A DNA stretch of 64,000 bases from Deefgea rivuli DSM 18356 (GCF_000620145.1 NZ_JHVM01000008.1:62001-126000); one strand, 5' to 3'. Shown: positions 34,001 through 44,816, counted from the first letter of the stretch. Numbers and translations are program-made. Notes: generated by a model from the letters alone, not told the origin.

Positions 34001-34732
34001 TTAAAATCGCTCATTCCCTAACAAAAAGCGCCAATTGCCTTCGGGCAAACTGGACAATGCAATTCGACCAATTCGGATTCGTTTACACGAGCGCATCTGG
34101 ATTTCAACCAATTCACACAGCGCTGGCAAAAACTCAGGCAAACCCGCGCGCATGACGATACGCAATTGCTGATCACTTTGACGCGTAATTTTGTAGGGTT
34201 TTAATAGCTGACCATCAAATTTAGTGCGGCTATTCATCAATTTCAGCGCATCGGCAGATAACTCGCCATCAAACCACAGCAAATATTCCTGCTCATTTTC
34301 CGTCGCCAAAGAACGGCCTAAACGTCCATCTTGCGTCAATACCAGCAAACCACTTGCTGTGGTATCTAAGCCGCACGGCACTTGAAAATGGGGTAGATGT
34401 TTTTTCAATAAAACAAAGCCGGTTTTATCTTGTGCATCGCGCTGCTCGCTGGTCAGTAAATCGACCCAAGCTTTACCTTCAGCTTCTGGCCATGCAGCAT
34501 AACCCACAGGTTTATTAAGTAATAAAGTGACGCGGTCAGGTTGCTTATGCACCGACATTTTCATCGACGAAACTTGTACTTTTTGCTCCGCACTCACTCG
34601 GCTACCTAATTGATCAACCACATTACCGTCGACGGTAACGCGGCCCATTTCAATCAATTCATCCGCCTCACGGCGCGAACACAAGCCCAGCTCGACCATA
34701 CGTTTGGAAAGGCGAATCAGTTCTTGAGTCAT
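34001..34732 (-). CDS. RsuA/RluF-type rRNA pseudouridine synthase
   Basis: 243 residues from the ATG at 34732, with AAGGAAG seven bases upstream. N-terminal S4 RNA-binding domain (LSKRMVELGLCSRREADELIEMGRVTVDGNVV). The catalytic region reads LDTTASGLLVLTQDGRLGRSL, with the catalytic Asp in GLD. This is the RsuA/RluB/RluE/RluF family, closest in look to RluF; the target uridine cannot be told from sequence. It is convergent with the Hpt-HD gene. Confidence 0.88.
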   Translation of the reverse strand: MTQELIRLSKRMVELGLCSRREADELIEMGRVTVDGNVVDQLGSRVSAEQKVQVSSMKMSVHKQPDRVTLLLNKPVGYAAWPEAEGKAWVDLLTSEQRDAQDKTGFVLLKKHLPHFQVPCGLDTTASGLLVLTQDGRLGRSLATENEQEYLLWFDGELSADALKLMNSRTKFDGQLLKPYKITRQSDQQLRIVMRAGLPEFLPALCELVEIQMRSCKRIRIGRIALSSLPEGNWRFLLGNERF

Positions 34733-34848
34733 GGAAACTTCCTTCTTTAAAAAATAACTGTAGCCAGTGCTAATCATTCTTGCGTCGATACACTCAATTT
34801 AAAAGGACCGACGTTAAAAAACGATTTTGTACTGACTAAAAAAACAAA

Positions 34849-34870
34849 AAACCGGCCCGCAGGCCGGTTT
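34849..34870 (-). terminator. Terminator of pyk
   Basis: AAACCGGCC-CGCA-GGCCGGTTT. On the minus strand it is followed by a T-run. It lies 20 bp past the pyk stop. Confidence 0.92.
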
Positions 34871-34890
34871 GTGCAAGACAGGACGCGATA

Positions 34891-36330
34891 TTAACGCGAA
34901 CCAGTACCAATTTGCACGATACGCATGGTATTTGCACCTGAGCCAACGCCCGTTTTATGCACACCCAAAGTCACCACCAATTTGTCACCTGGAACCACTA
35001 CGCCAGCGCGCAGCAATTCAAGTTGCGCGTAGGCCAACTGCTCTTCACGATCAGCGCCAATTTTGGCGTCAATCATCACAGGGCGAACGTGGCGGAACAA
35101 GGCCAATTTGCGGTAAGTATTCAATTCTTGCGTGAACACATAAATTGGCACGCCAGTATTGTAACGCGACAACCACAGTGCTGATGCGCCCGAATGCGAA
35201 ATACACACAATCGCTTTGATTGGCAATTTGCTGGCGGCATAGAGTGCAGACATCGCAACAGCTTCGTCGATTTTCGAGAAGTCAGTCACTTTATCAAACT
35301 CAGCGTCCATTTTGGATTCACCAGAACGCTCAGCTTCAAAGCAAGTGCGCGCCATCGCTTGAACAGCTTCCAGTGGGTATTTACCCGCAGCCGATTCAGC
35401 CGACAACATCACCGCATCCGTGCCATCCAATACCGCGTTGGCGCAATCAGACACTTCAGCCCGCGTAGGCACTGGGCTTTCGATCATTGATTCCATCATT
35501 TGCGTCGCAGTGATGGTCAATTTGTGCATTTTGCGTGCCATTTTGATCATGCGCTTTTGCAAACCAGGTACGGTTGCATCGCCCACTTCAACCGCCAAAT
35601 CGCCACGTGCAACCATAATGCCTTCAGAAGCAGCAAGGATTTCTTCCAGATTCGTGATCGCTTCAGTGCGCTCGATCTTGGCAATCAAACCACCATGGCC
35701 ACCGGCAGCGCGAAGCAAAGTGCGCGCCATATACATATCAGCAGCCGATTTCGGGAATGACACCGCAACATAATCAGCTTGCAAAGCCGCTGCGGTTTTG
35801 ATGTCTTCCATGTCTTTCGCAGTCAACGCGGGCGCAGTCAAGCCGCCGCCCTTGCGGTTAATGCCTTTGTTGTTCGACAAAATACCGCCAACCGTTACGG
35901 TTGTGAATACTTTAGCGCCAACGACTGAATCAACGATCAATTGAATTTTGCCATCATCAAGGAGCAATTCAACGCCCGCTTCCACATCATTTGGCAATTC
36001 TTTGTAATCCAGACCCACGGTGTCTTGGTTACCCAATTCGCATTCGGCATCCAGAATAAATTTCGCGCCTTTTTTTAGCTCGATTTTATTTTTTTCAAAT
36101 TTACCAACACGGATTTTTGGGCCTTGCAAGTCAGCCAATACGGCAACTGATTTGCCTAATTTAGCCGCAATTGAGCGCACCAAAGCGGCGCGATCAGTAT
36201 GGTCTTGCGCCGTGCCGTGCGAGAAATTCAAACGAACCGTATTCACGCCCGCAACAATGAGGCTTTCCAGCACCGCTGGATCATTCGACGCAGGGCCGAG
36301 GGTTGCTACAATTTTAGTACCGCATTGCAT
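34891..36330 (-). CDS. pyk: Pyruvate kinase
   Basis: Final enzyme of glycolysis (PEP + ADP to pyruvate + ATP), 479 residues. TKIVATLGPASNDP, RLNFSHGTAQDH, ADLQGPKIRVGKF, the K-containing IAKIERTEAI, MVARGDLAVEVG and the signature ITATQMMESM are intact. The C-terminal allosteric domain (CISHSGASALWLSRYNTGVPIYVFT) is present. It has its own terminator. The 433-bp gap upstream (36331-36763) holds no gene; it contains one family B and one family A repeat. Confidence 0.97.
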   Translation of the reverse strand: MQCGTKIVATLGPASNDPAVLESLIVAGVNTVRLNFSHGTAQDHTDRAALVRSIAAKLGKSVAVLADLQGPKIRVGKFEKNKIELKKGAKFILDAECELGNQDTVGLDYKELPNDVEAGVELLLDDGKIQLIVDSVVGAKVFTTVTVGGILSNNKGINRKGGGLTAPALTAKDMEDIKTAAALQADYVAVSFPKSAADMYMARTLLRAAGGHGGLIAKIERTEAITNLEEILAASEGIMVARGDLAVEVGDATVPGLQKRMIKMARKMHKLTITATQMMESMIESPVPTRAEVSDCANAVLDGTDAVMLSAESAAGKYPLEAVQAMARTCFEAERSGESKMDAEFDKVTDFSKIDEAVAMSALYAASKLPIKAIVCISHSGASALWLSRYNTGVPIYVFTQELNTYRKLALFRHVRPVMIDAKIGADREEQLAYAQLELLRAGVVVPGDKLVVTLGVHKTGVGSGANTMRIVQIGTGSR

Positions 36331-36431
36331 ACTTTAAATCTCCAATGAATGGCAAAAAAAACTTAAGCCAACAATACGCGGGATCAACCCGCAGTAACAT
36401 GATAAAAAACAGGAAAATAGCTTAAATAAGT

Positions 36432-36516
36432 CGTACAAAAATTTTATAACGAGGTCTAAAAACAGCAAGCTGTACTTAACCTACATAAATAAGGTTCAAC
36501 AAGGATGCAAGAAAAT
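36432..36516. repeat. Family B repeat, copy 3
   Basis: CGTACAAAAATTTTATAACGAGG, AACAGCAAGCTGTACTT, AAGGTTCAACAAGGATGCAAGAAAA. A diverged copy aligning with copy 1. It lies in the pyk upstream gap. Confidence 0.6.
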
Positions 36517-36590
36517 GGGGGCTGCCCCATTGATATAATTCAGTCTCCAATTAGATTGTGGAAAACACACAGCAATCTAGGTGAAAAAAT

Positions 36591-36651
36591 ACACTACCTA
36601 TGTATTAACACATAGGCATTACGTTTATATGTCTGCAATGATATACCCCTA
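36591..36651. repeat. Diverged family A palindrome
   Basis: Starts CACTACCTATGTATTAACACATAGG (a CCTATGT/ACATAGG hairpin) and ends ATGATATACCCC. Only the right end fits the family well. Confidence 0.4.
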
Positions 36652-36763
36652 GCGCATTTCAAACCACTCACAGCGAAGGAAAAAGTGATTCGGCTGAGTA
36701 ACTATGCCTTGCTAGAGGCTTGCTTAAGCTACGAACAAATTAAATGGTATCAACGCGGATTGG

Positions 36764-38194
36764 CTATTTTTTGCCCGCAGCACTGCTGGCGCGTTTAGTC
36801 GTTGTTTTTTCTGCCGACTGATAGGCCAGGTAATAACGATTCACCGCCGAAACATAATCCACCATGCCTTTACTCACATGGCTCATCGCGGTTTTTTCGA
36901 CATTACCGATCCAAACATTAGGATCTAAACCCTGCGCTTTGGTGCTGCGGCGAATTTGCTGCAAGCGCCCTTCACCAGCGTTATAGGCGGCAATCATAAA
37001 ATACAACTGATTATCTTCAGAAATACCTTGCTGGCTATACATTTTGCGCAAGTAAGCGAGATACTTTGCCGCCGCCGTGATATTGCCTTCATTGCCATGC
37101 GGATCACTAACGCCCATTGCGCGTGCTGTGGATGGATTCACTTGCATCACGCCAGTCGGGCCGTTTTTACGTGTCACTGGATTAAATTTGCTTTCTTTTT
37201 GCCCGATTGCGGCCAGTAGCATCCAATCCAGATTATTCGCCGCCGCTATCGTTTGAAACATTGGCATAAAAAATCCCAATTTATCCAAAGGCGCAATCGC
37301 TTCCGAGCGGGCGGCTTTTGCATCAAGTGGCAAATAGCGCTGCGTGAGCTTAATTGATCGTTCGATAGGCATTTTTTTGCTAGCGATATAGCGATTTAAA
37401 GTGTCCAACAATGCATCATTAGATGGCCGAACAGCCCAAGTCAACGGGATTTTTTCGTTAATACACGAGCCAATTTTCAACGATTTAAAGCGCTCAGCCC
37501 ATAAATTCAGCACCACTTTACTGGCCAAGGTATAGGCCACTTTCCCCGCATTGATTTCAGCCAAGTGCGATTCAACCGACATACCCAACGGCATTTCTTC
37601 AAGCCTGACATTTAACTCTGGCCGAGCGTCCAACAGACGTCGGCCTAAGCTTCCCGACCCCAAAATCACAGGCTGATCAGCCAGATCTTCAAAGCGGCTA
37701 ATATGCCCGTCTTTCGGTCCAAGCAAACACCATTCATCCTGTGCATACGGCTCAGAAAAAGACACAATCGAGCGCGCGCCCTCAGTGACAGGAATCAAAC
37801 CCGCAGCAATATCGCCTTTACCAGCAAGCAAAGCGGGAATTAATTCACCCGCATCCATCGGGATAAATTGCAAGCGAATCGGTGGCAATCCTTTGGCACG
37901 ATTGCGATTGAGTTCTCCCTCAAAGCCACTGAGTAAAGCGTATTCCAAACCGTGTGGGCGACCATCTTTCAAAAAATAAGTCGACGCCCCCAAGCCCACC
38001 AAAACGCGAATTCGGCTCGGCGGGTTGTTGATGTCGTACTCCCCCGCTTCGGCCAAAGCACTACTGGCTTTCAAAGCGGGATGCGTGCTTTTTGCTTGCG
38101 CCGCATTGACTTTCGTCGGATGTGATGAGGTCTTTTGCGCGAGCGAAAACGAGGAAAAACACATAAAAACAAGGCACAGGGCGATACCCTTCAT
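36764..38194 (-). CDS. MltF-like lytic transglycosylase with binding-protein domain
   Basis: 476 residues. Signal peptide (MKGIALCLVFMCFSSFSLA), a solute-binding family 3-like domain (about 65-325) and a C-terminal SLT transglycosylase domain (about 335-460). The catalytic Glu is in LLAAIGQKESKFNP, followed by GPTGVMQVNPSTARAMGV and MIAAYNAGEGRL. MltF cleaves the glycan strand of peptidoglycan in the periplasm. Start at 38194 is set by GGAG seven bases upstream and by the signal peptide. Unlike a lipoprotein, no lipobox Cys follows. Divergent from uup. Confidence 0.9.
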   Translation of the reverse strand: MKGIALCLVFMCFSSFSLAQKTSSHPTKVNAAQAKSTHPALKASSALAEAGEYDINNPPSRIRVLVGLGASTYFLKDGRPHGLEYALLSGFEGELNRNRAKGLPPIRLQFIPMDAGELIPALLAGKGDIAAGLIPVTEGARSIVSFSEPYAQDEWCLLGPKDGHISRFEDLADQPVILGSGSLGRRLLDARPELNVRLEEMPLGMSVESHLAEINAGKVAYTLASKVVLNLWAERFKSLKIGSCINEKIPLTWAVRPSNDALLDTLNRYIASKKMPIERSIKLTQRYLPLDAKAARSEAIAPLDKLGFFMPMFQTIAAANNLDWMLLAAIGQKESKFNPVTRKNGPTGVMQVNPSTARAMGVSDPHGNEGNITAAAKYLAYLRKMYSQQGISEDNQLYFMIAAYNAGEGRLQQIRRSTKAQGLDPNVWIGNVEKTAMSHVSKGMVDYVSAVNRYYLAYQSAEKTTTKRASSAAGKK

Positions 38195-38298
38195 CCTGCG
38201 TCTCCAAAATTTGATTGGCATGATTCTAAGCGTTATCACACGAATGTCCCAACTCACCCGTATAATCCCCCACTTAAATCGCACAAAAAGAGTCTGTC

Positions 38299-40185
38299 AT
38301 GCCCTTGTTACTGGTTGAAAACGCCCACCTTGCTTTTGGTCACTGGCCGCTACTCGACGGCGCAAGCCTCGTTTTAGAGCCTGGCGAACGGGTTGGTTTA
38401 ATTGGCCGCAATGGTGCAGGCAAATCGTCTTTACTTAAAGCTATCGCCGGCGTACAAAAACTCGACGAAGGCACAATTCGTTTGGTTGACAATGCCAAAA
38501 TGGCTTTTGTTCCCCAAGAGCCCATGCTCAACCCTGAGCACACGGTATTTGAAGCCGTTGCTGAAGGCTTAGGTAATATTCGCCAAATTCTGATCGACTA
38601 TCACACCGCGCTCGATCACCTCGACGACACGCAAGAAAGTCTAGATCGCTTGACCGACATTCAGCACGAACTCGAAAGCCAAGACGGCTGGCGCTTGGAC
38701 TCCTTGATTTCAACGACGATGTCACAACTGAATCTACCACCAGAAACGCTGATTTCAGCACTTTCAGGCGGCTGGAAAAAACGCGTTGCCATCGCACGCG
38801 CCTTGGTGACTGAGCCACAAGTGCTCTTGCTCGATGAGCCAACCAATCACTTGGACGTCAGCGCCATTGAATGGTTAGAAACCATGCTCAAAGGTTTTGG
38901 CGGCAGTGTGCTGTTTATTACCCATGATCGCCGTTTCTTGGATAACGTCAGCAATCGCGTGATTGAGCTTGATCGCGGGAATATCACCAGCTTCCCAGGT
39001 AATTTCGCCGCTTACGAAGCGAAAAAAGAAGAACTGGTCGCGCAAGAAGAAACCAATAACAAGAAATTTGATAAAGACCTCGCAGCCGAAGAAGTTTGGA
39101 TACGCCAAGGCGTGAAAGCGCGCCGCACTCGCAATGAAGGCCGTGTACGCCGTCTAGAACAATTGCGTCGTGAGCGCTCTGAACGCCGTGAGCGCTTAGG
39201 TAAAGTGGAATTCCAAGTTGAAGCGGGCGATCGTAGTGGCAAGATTGTGGCTGAGTTGGAAAACGTCAGCAAAGCGTACGGCGATAAAGTGCTCATTAAA
39301 GACTTTAGCACCCGCATTTTACGCGGCGACAAGATTGGTTTGATCGGCCCGAATGGCGCGGGTAAAACCACGCTATTGAAAATGATTTTGGGCGAGCTTG
39401 AGCCTGATTCTGGTTCAGTGAAAGCGGGCACTAAAATCCAAGTCGCTTATTTCGATCAATTCCGCGAACAACTCGATGAAGAAAAATCTGTTGCTGATTC
39501 AGTCAGCCAAGGTGATGATTTTGTCGAAATCGGCGGTCAGCGCAAACACATCATGGGCTATCTGGAACAATTCCTCTTCCCTGCCGAACGTGCGCGCAGC
39601 CCGGTAAAATCACTTTCCGGTGGCGAGCGCAATCGCTTACTGTTGGCGCGCTTATTTACTCGCCCAGCGAATGTCTTGGTGCTCGATGAGCCGACCAATG
39701 ACTTGGATATCGATACTTTGGAATTGCTTGAGCAATTGCTGGATGAATATCCAGGCACCGTGTTCTTGGTGAGCCATGACCGTGCATTCTTGGACAACGT
39801 CGTAACGCAAACCATCGTGTTCGAACCGAATGGCCAAATTATCGAAAACGTCGGTGGTTATCAAGATTGGATCGATGCCAAAGAGCGCATGCTAGCGAGT
39901 CGCGGCGAGCCTAAAGCCGTGAACAGCAAAGACAGCAAGCCAGCAGAACGTGTTAAAGCAGCGCGCACTAAGCTCAACTTTAATGAAGCGCGTGAATTGG
40001 AAAACATCCCGAAAGAGCTGGCGCTTTTAGAGAAAGAACAGACAGAATTACAACAATCTCTACTTGATCCAGCCATATATCGCGATTCCGCTGCAAAAGC
40101 CAAAGCAATGCAGGCTAGAATCGACGAGATTGATGCGATCACCATTGCCAAAATGGAACGCTGGGAAGCTTTAGAGGCAAAATAA
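38299..40185 (+). CDS. uup: ABC-F ATPase Uup
   Basis: Cytoplasmic ABC-F protein, 628 residues, with two ATPase domains and no membrane part. Walker A IGRNGAGKSS and IGPNGAGKTT, signatures [15 protein letters not shown] and LSGGERNRLLLARLF, Walker B LLLDEPTNHLD and LVLDEPTNDLD. The C-terminal coiled coil (about 555-628, ENIPKELALLEKEQTELQQSL) is the Uup-type DNA/ribosome-interacting tail. Uup acts on ribosomes and in genome stability. Five bases separate it from the downstream sensor kinase gene. Confidence 0.95.
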   Translation: MPLLLVENAHLAFGHWPLLDGASLVLEPGERVGLIGRNGAGKSSLLKAIAGVQKLDEGTIRLVDNAKMAFVPQEPMLNPEHTVFEAVAEGLGNIRQILIDYHTALDHLDDTQESLDRLTDIQHELESQDGWRLDSLISTTMSQLNLPPETLISALSGGWKKRVAIARALVTEPQVLLLDEPTNHLDVSAIEWLETMLKGFGGSVLFITHDRRFLDNVSNRVIELDRGNITSFPGNFAAYEAKKEELVAQEETNNKKFDKDLAAEEVWIRQGVKARRTRNEGRVRRLEQLRRERSERRERLGKVEFQVEAGDRSGKIVAELENVSKAYGDKVLIKDFSTRILRGDKIGLIGPNGAGKTTLLKMILGELEPDSGSVKAGTKIQVAYFDQFREQLDEEKSVADSVSQGDDFVEIGGQRKHIMGYLEQFLFPAERARSPVKSLSGGERNRLLLARLFTRPANVLVLDEPTNDLDIDTLELLEQLLDEYPGTVFLVSHDRAFLDNVVTQTIVFEPNGQIIENVGGYQDWIDAKERMLASRGEPKAVNSKDSKPAERVKAARTKLNFNEARELENIPKELALLEKEQTELQQSLLDPAIYRDSAAKAKAMQARIDEIDAITIAKMERWEALEAK

Positions 40186-40190
40186 GAAGC

Positions 40191-43115
40191 ATGCTGCATT
40201 TGTTCCGCCAAAAAAAATCATCTGAGCCCAACGCGCAAAAAACCCTCAAAGTTTTGCGCTTTGGGCTTTTTGCGCTCTATGGCGTAACCGTATTACTGGT
40301 TCTATTAACACTCACTTGGATCACGATTCGTGATTACCGGCAAACGCTGCGTGAAGCCGAAAACTACAATCTATCCTTGGCACGGGCGCTGGATGAAAAT
40401 GCAACGCGTGCTTATGTCTCGGTTGAGCAGGCAATGCAAAATATTGCCGAAGATTTGGATCGGCAAGGCGGCGTAGAAAAAGCTGACGAATACGTCATGC
40501 ATTTGCTACTAAAAGACAAAGTCCGCCTGACGCCACAAATTCGCGGCATTATTACAATTGGCCCAAATGGAATTTTGCATAGCCACGGGCTAGAGTTTCC
40601 AACAAGGAAAGTGAATCTATCGGATCGTGCCTACTTCGCCTATCACCGCGATTTTGATTCAATTCGCCCCTACATCAGCGAACCTTTACTTTCACGTACC
40701 GATGGCAAATGGTTACTACCTTTAACGCGCCGAGTTAACCTACCCAATGGTGAATTTGGAGGGGTTTTATTATCAGGAATGGAACCCGCCTACTTCCTAA
40801 AGTTTTATGATTCATTGCAATTACCCAAAGGCATGCGAATCGAATTACTTCGCAGCGATGGCGTCGTTTTAGTGAACTACCCATTTAACGAAAAATTACT
40901 GGGTAGCAATATTCGTAATGATGACCCTTTGTTTTTTGAAAAGCTGCGCTTAAAACGTAGCAGCACCTATATCAAGAATGGCGACAATGGCGAGCTAATT
41001 ACGTTTATCGTCAATCAAGGCGATAATCCGCTCATCATCCGACTATCACACAAAGTCGATTTAATTTTAGCGCCATTTAAATCACAAACTTATATTCGGA
41101 TTGCCACTGCGGCATTATTAATGCTGGTAATTTCGATTCTAACGTACATTTTAATGCGCCAAATTAAGCGCGCCGAAGAGATTGAAGCACGTTTACATCT
41201 AACTCAATTTACGGTTGATGAATCACCGGATATGACCTTATGGTGTAATGAAGAGGGTCAGATTTACTACACCAATAAAAGCTTGGCACAGCACTCAGCC
41301 TATATAGCCAGCGAACTAACGCAACTGCATTTCAATGATTTATTTACGGATGTATCCGACAAAGAATGGCAAAAGTTTCTGCGGCAACTGCATGAGAAAA
41401 AGCCAATTAATTTTGAAGGATTTTTAAAGAATGCACTCGGCAAAATAACGCCGATGGAAATTTCATTATCTTTGATTCAATTTCAAAATCAGTTTTATAT
41501 TTGCTGCACCGCGCGTGATATTTCCGCTCGCCGTGAAGCGGAACAAGAGCTGCGCCGCCACCGCGACCATTTACAAGACATGGTCATGGAGCGCACGGCT
41601 GAAATTCGCACCGTACTCGACGCCAGTCCTTTAGCCATTATGCTCTCAATGCGCGGCGTGATTCGCTTGGCCAATCCAGCATTTGAATTGCTGTTTGCCT
41701 ATGCTGCCAGCGATATTATTGGCCAGCCAACGCAGCATATTTTCTCGTCGACTGAGCGCTTTAGCGAAACCAGCCAACTTATCTGGAGCAAAATTGCCAG
41801 TGGCGGCGTTTACCGTGGCGAAACCGAATTATGTCGCCGTGACCACTCGCCGTTCTGGGCAATGATTTACGCCAAAGCCTTGGTACCAGGCGATATGTCC
41901 AAAGGGCTGATTGCGGTGATTGAAGACATCACCTCGCAAAGGATTGCAGGGCAGGCGCTGCGTCAATCCGAGCGTCTCAATCGCACGATTATTGATCAAA
42001 CTGCCGATGCTTTCTTGCTGATTGATTCCGAACAGCGTATTTGTGACGTGAATCATTCCTTTACCCGTCTACTCGGTTTTGGCCGCGAAAATCTAATTGG
42101 TCGCCAGCCTGTCGAACTTTGGGGCGAACGCGCAAAAATATTCTTCCCCACCAATTTAATCGAACTGATTGGCAAACAACATGCGCCAATTGATTTGGAA
42201 CTCAGCACGGCCACCGGCAAAACACATCCATTCCTGATTAATAGCGGTGTCGTTCTGGATGATCAGCAAGAAATTGAATATGCGTATGCCTTCTTTACCG
42301 ATATTACGGTACTGAAAACCATTGAAACGCATTTGGTCGTTGCCAAAGAAGCAGCAGAAAGTGCCAATTTCGCCAAGTCCTCTTTCCTTGCCAATATGTC
42401 GCACGAATTACGTACGCCGATGCATGCGATTTTATCTTTCTCTGAAATGGGCCTAGGTAAAACTCAAAACATCAGTAAAACTCAGAATCAAAATGAAGTA
42501 GAAAATATTAATTTAAATCGCTATTTCGAGCGAATTAATGCATCCGGAAAACGACTCTTAGTATTGCTCAATGATTTGCTGGATATGTCGCGGCTCGAAG
42601 CCAATAAAATGAGTTACGACAAAGGCAATTACAGCCTGCAAATGATTGTTCGCATGGCCTGTGCCGAAATCAGCTCTTTAATGAGCAGCAAGCAATTGCA
42701 ACTCACAGTACAAGAATGCGCCACTGAAACCACCGCGCATTTTGATAAAGCCCGACTGACACAAGTGCTAGTCAATTTACTGTCCAATGCCATCAAATTT
42801 AGTCCATCAGGAGGGGAAATTGATATTCAATTTATTGCCCACACGGAACTTGATTATGGTCAAGCAGCGATCGGCGTGAGCATTCGCGATCATGGCCCGG
42901 GTGTGCCAGACGACGAACTTGAATATATTTTTGATAAATTTATTCAAAGTAGCCGTATTCGCAGCGGTGGCGGAACAGGGCTTGGCCTGGCAATCAGTCG
43001 TCAAATTATTAGCGATCATCAAGGTCGTATTATCGCGAGCAACCATCCCGAGGGCGGCGCGATCTTTACCGTGCTATTGCCGAGCGGCATAAGCGGAATC
43101 AGCGCCAGCATTTAA
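40191..43115 (+). CDS. Orphan multi-PAS sensor histidine kinase
   Basis: 974 residues. TM1 (about 28-50), an extracytoplasmic Cache-like sensor (about 55-300), TM2 (about 303-325), three PAS domains (about 345-455, 475-590, 600-725), a HisKA dimerisation domain with phosphoacceptor His738 (FLANMSHELRTPMHA) and an ATPase domain with NLLSNAIKFS, DHGPGVPDDE and GGGTGLGLAIS. No receiver domain is attached and no response regulator gene is adjacent, so its partner is elsewhere. It follows uup by five bases, so it may depend on the uup transcript. Confidence 0.93.
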   Translation: MLHLFRQKKSSEPNAQKTLKVLRFGLFALYGVTVLLVLLTLTWITIRDYRQTLREAENYNLSLARALDENATRAYVSVEQAMQNIAEDLDRQGGVEKADEYVMHLLLKDKVRLTPQIRGIITIGPNGILHSHGLEFPTRKVNLSDRAYFAYHRDFDSIRPYISEPLLSRTDGKWLLPLTRRVNLPNGEFGGVLLSGMEPAYFLKFYDSLQLPKGMRIELLRSDGVVLVNYPFNEKLLGSNIRNDDPLFFEKLRLKRSSTYIKNGDNGELITFIVNQGDNPLIIRLSHKVDLILAPFKSQTYIRIATAALLMLVISILTYILMRQIKRAEEIEARLHLTQFTVDESPDMTLWCNEEGQIYYTNKSLAQHSAYIASELTQLHFNDLFTDVSDKEWQKFLRQLHEKKPINFEGFLKNALGKITPMEISLSLIQFQNQFYICCTARDISARREAEQELRRHRDHLQDMVMERTAEIRTVLDASPLAIMLSMRGVIRLANPAFELLFAYAASDIIGQPTQHIFSSTERFSETSQLIWSKIASGGVYRGETELCRRDHSPFWAMIYAKALVPGDMSKGLIAVIEDITSQRIAGQALRQSERLNRTIIDQTADAFLLIDSEQRICDVNHSFTRLLGFGRENLIGRQPVELWGERAKIFFPTNLIELIGKQHAPIDLELSTATGKTHPFLINSGVVLDDQQEIEYAYAFFTDITVLKTIETHLVVAKEAAESANFAKSSFLANMSHELRTPMHAILSFSEMGLGKTQNISKTQNQNEVENINLNRYFERINASGKRLLVLLNDLLDMSRLEANKMSYDKGNYSLQMIVRMACAEISSLMSSKQLQLTVQECATETTAHFDKARLTQVLVNLLSNAIKFSPSGGEIDIQFIAHTELDYGQAAIGVSIRDHGPGVPDDELEYIFDKFIQSSRIRSGGGTGLGLAISRQIISDHQGRIIASNHPEGGAIFTVLLPSGISGISASI

Positions 43116-43226
43116 GCCGCTGTGCAAGCACGGCTTAAAACATGGCAAGCCAGCAAGGATGTTTAAGGTTTTGCTTTGCGGCGCAATCGCGTACAATCGC
43201 GCGTTTTTCCCCGCCGAATCAATATC

Positions 43227-44816
43227 ATGCCGGATATCATCAGTGAAGTGGCGCGCCGCCGTACTTTCGCCATTGTCTCCCACCCCGATGCGGGTAAGAC
43301 CACGCTCACCGAAAAACTGCTGTATTTCTCGGGCACGATTCAAAATGCGGGAACAGTAAAAGGTAAAAAAGGCGGCAAATTTGCCACCTCCGACTGGATG
43401 GACATTGAAAAGCAACGTGGTATTTCGGTTGCGTCATCGGTCATGCAGTTCGATTACCGCGATCACGTGGTTAATCTGCTCGACACGCCAGGCCATCAGG
43501 ATTTCTCGGAAGACACTTATCGCGTTTTAACCGCGGTCGACTCGGCCTTGATGGTGATTGATGCGGCGAAAGGTGTTGAAGCGCAAACGATTAAGCTATT
43601 GAACGTCTGCCGCATGCGCCACACGCCGATTATCACCTTCATGAATAAGTACGACCGCGAAGTACGTGATTCCTTAGAGCTGCTCGACGAAGTCGAAAGC
43701 GTGCTCGAAATCCGTTGCGCGCCGATTACATGGCCAGTTGGGATGGGTAAAACTTTCCGTGGGGTGTACCACATCCTGAAAGACGAGGTGATTATCTTCA
43801 CGCCGGGCAAAGGCCCGCTCGATGAAGTTGAAGTCATCAAAGGCATCGACAATCCACGTTTGGACGAACTCTTCCCACTCGAAATCGACCAAACCCGCAT
43901 GGAACTCGAACTGGTTCGCGGCGCTTCGCATCCTTTCGTCATCGAAGAATTCCTCGACGGTACATTAACGCCGGTGTTCTTTGGCTCAGCGATTAATAAC
44001 TTTGGTATTCGCGAGATTCTGAATGCGCTGGTTGATTGGGCGCCGCAACCGTCGGACAGCACTGCGATTCAACGCGCTGTTTCACCAACGGAAGAAAAGT
44101 TCTCAGCTTTCGTGTTCAAAATTCAAGCCAATATGGATCCAAAACATCGTGACCGCATTGCGTTCTTGCGTGTTTGCTCCGGCGAATTTACTCGCGGCAT
44201 GAAATTCAAGCATTTGCGCCTCAACCGTGAAATCGCCGCCAACTCGGTGGTGACATTTATGGCGCAAGGTCGTGAGCAAGTTGAAGAAGCCTACGCTGGC
44301 GACATTATTGGTTTACCGAATCACGGCAATATCCAGATTGGCGATAGTTTTTCCGAAGGCGAGTTGCTGTCGTTTACCGGCATTCCTTACTTTGCGCCAG
44401 AAATGTTCCGCATCGTACGCATCAAAAATCCACTCAAAGTGAAGCAGCTGCAAAAAGGCTTGCAACAGCTCGGTGAAGAAGGCGCAGTTCAGGTCTTCAA
44501 ACCACTCAACGGTGGCGATTTGATTTTGGGCGCGGTTGGTGTCTTGCAGTTTGAAGTCGTTGCCTCGCGCTTGCTGAACGAATACGGTGTTGAAGCGATG
44601 TTTGAATCGACGACGATTTATACAGCGCGTTGGGTGTCTTGCGATGATGCGAAAAAACTCGCTGATTTTGAGCGTACCCTCACCAACAATTTGGGGCGCG
44701 ATGCCGCGAACAGCTTGGCTTACTTGGCCACCAGCCGCGTGAACTTAGATTTGACGATGGAACGTTGGCCAGAATTGCGTTTCCACGCCACGCGCGAGCA
44801 TGCAATCACCCTCTAA
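43227..44816 (+). CDS. prfC: Peptide chain release factor 3
   Basis: GTPase that recycles RF1/RF2 from the ribosome, 529 residues from [33 protein letters not shown]1 is HPDAGKTT, G2/G3 are [12 protein letters not shown] and [14 protein letters not shown], and G4 is NKYDRE. These distinguish RF3 from EF-G. The start at 43227 fits the family; the upstream ribosome-binding site is weak. A palindromic repeat begins immediately after the stop. Confidence 0.96.
   Translation: MPDIISEVARRRTFAIVSHPDAGKTTLTEKLLYFSGTIQNAGTVKGKKGGKFATSDWMDIEKQRGISVASSVMQFDYRDHVVNLLDTPGHQDFSEDTYRVLTAVDSALMVIDAAKGVEAQTIKLLNVCRMRHTPIITFMNKYDREVRDSLELLDEVESVLEIRCAPITWPVGMGKTFRGVYHILKDEVIIFTPGKGPLDEVEVIKGIDNPRLDELFPLEIDQTRMELELVRGASHPFVIEEFLDGTLTPVFFGSAINNFGIREILNALVDWAPQPSDSTAIQRAVSPTEEKFSAFVFKIQANMDPKHRDRIAFLRVCSGEFTRGMKFKHLRLNREIAANSVVTFMAQGREQVEEAYAGDIIGLPNHGNIQIGDSFSEGELLSFTGIPYFAPEMFRIVRIKNPLKVKQLQKGLQQLGEEGAVQVFKPLNGGDLILGAVGVLQFEVVASRLLNEYGVEAMFESTTIYTARWVSCDDAKKLADFERTLTNNLGRDAANSLAYLATSRVNLDLTMERWPELRFHATREHAITL

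Noticed and set aside
36597-36616. CCTATGT/ACATAGG hairpin in the pyk upstream gap as a regulator of pyk
   Set aside because: It is part of a diverged family A repeat and shows no link to the pyk start.
43517-44062. Minus-strand frame of 181 codons inside prfC
   Set aside because: Ser/Thr/Arg-rich shadow frame without family similarity.
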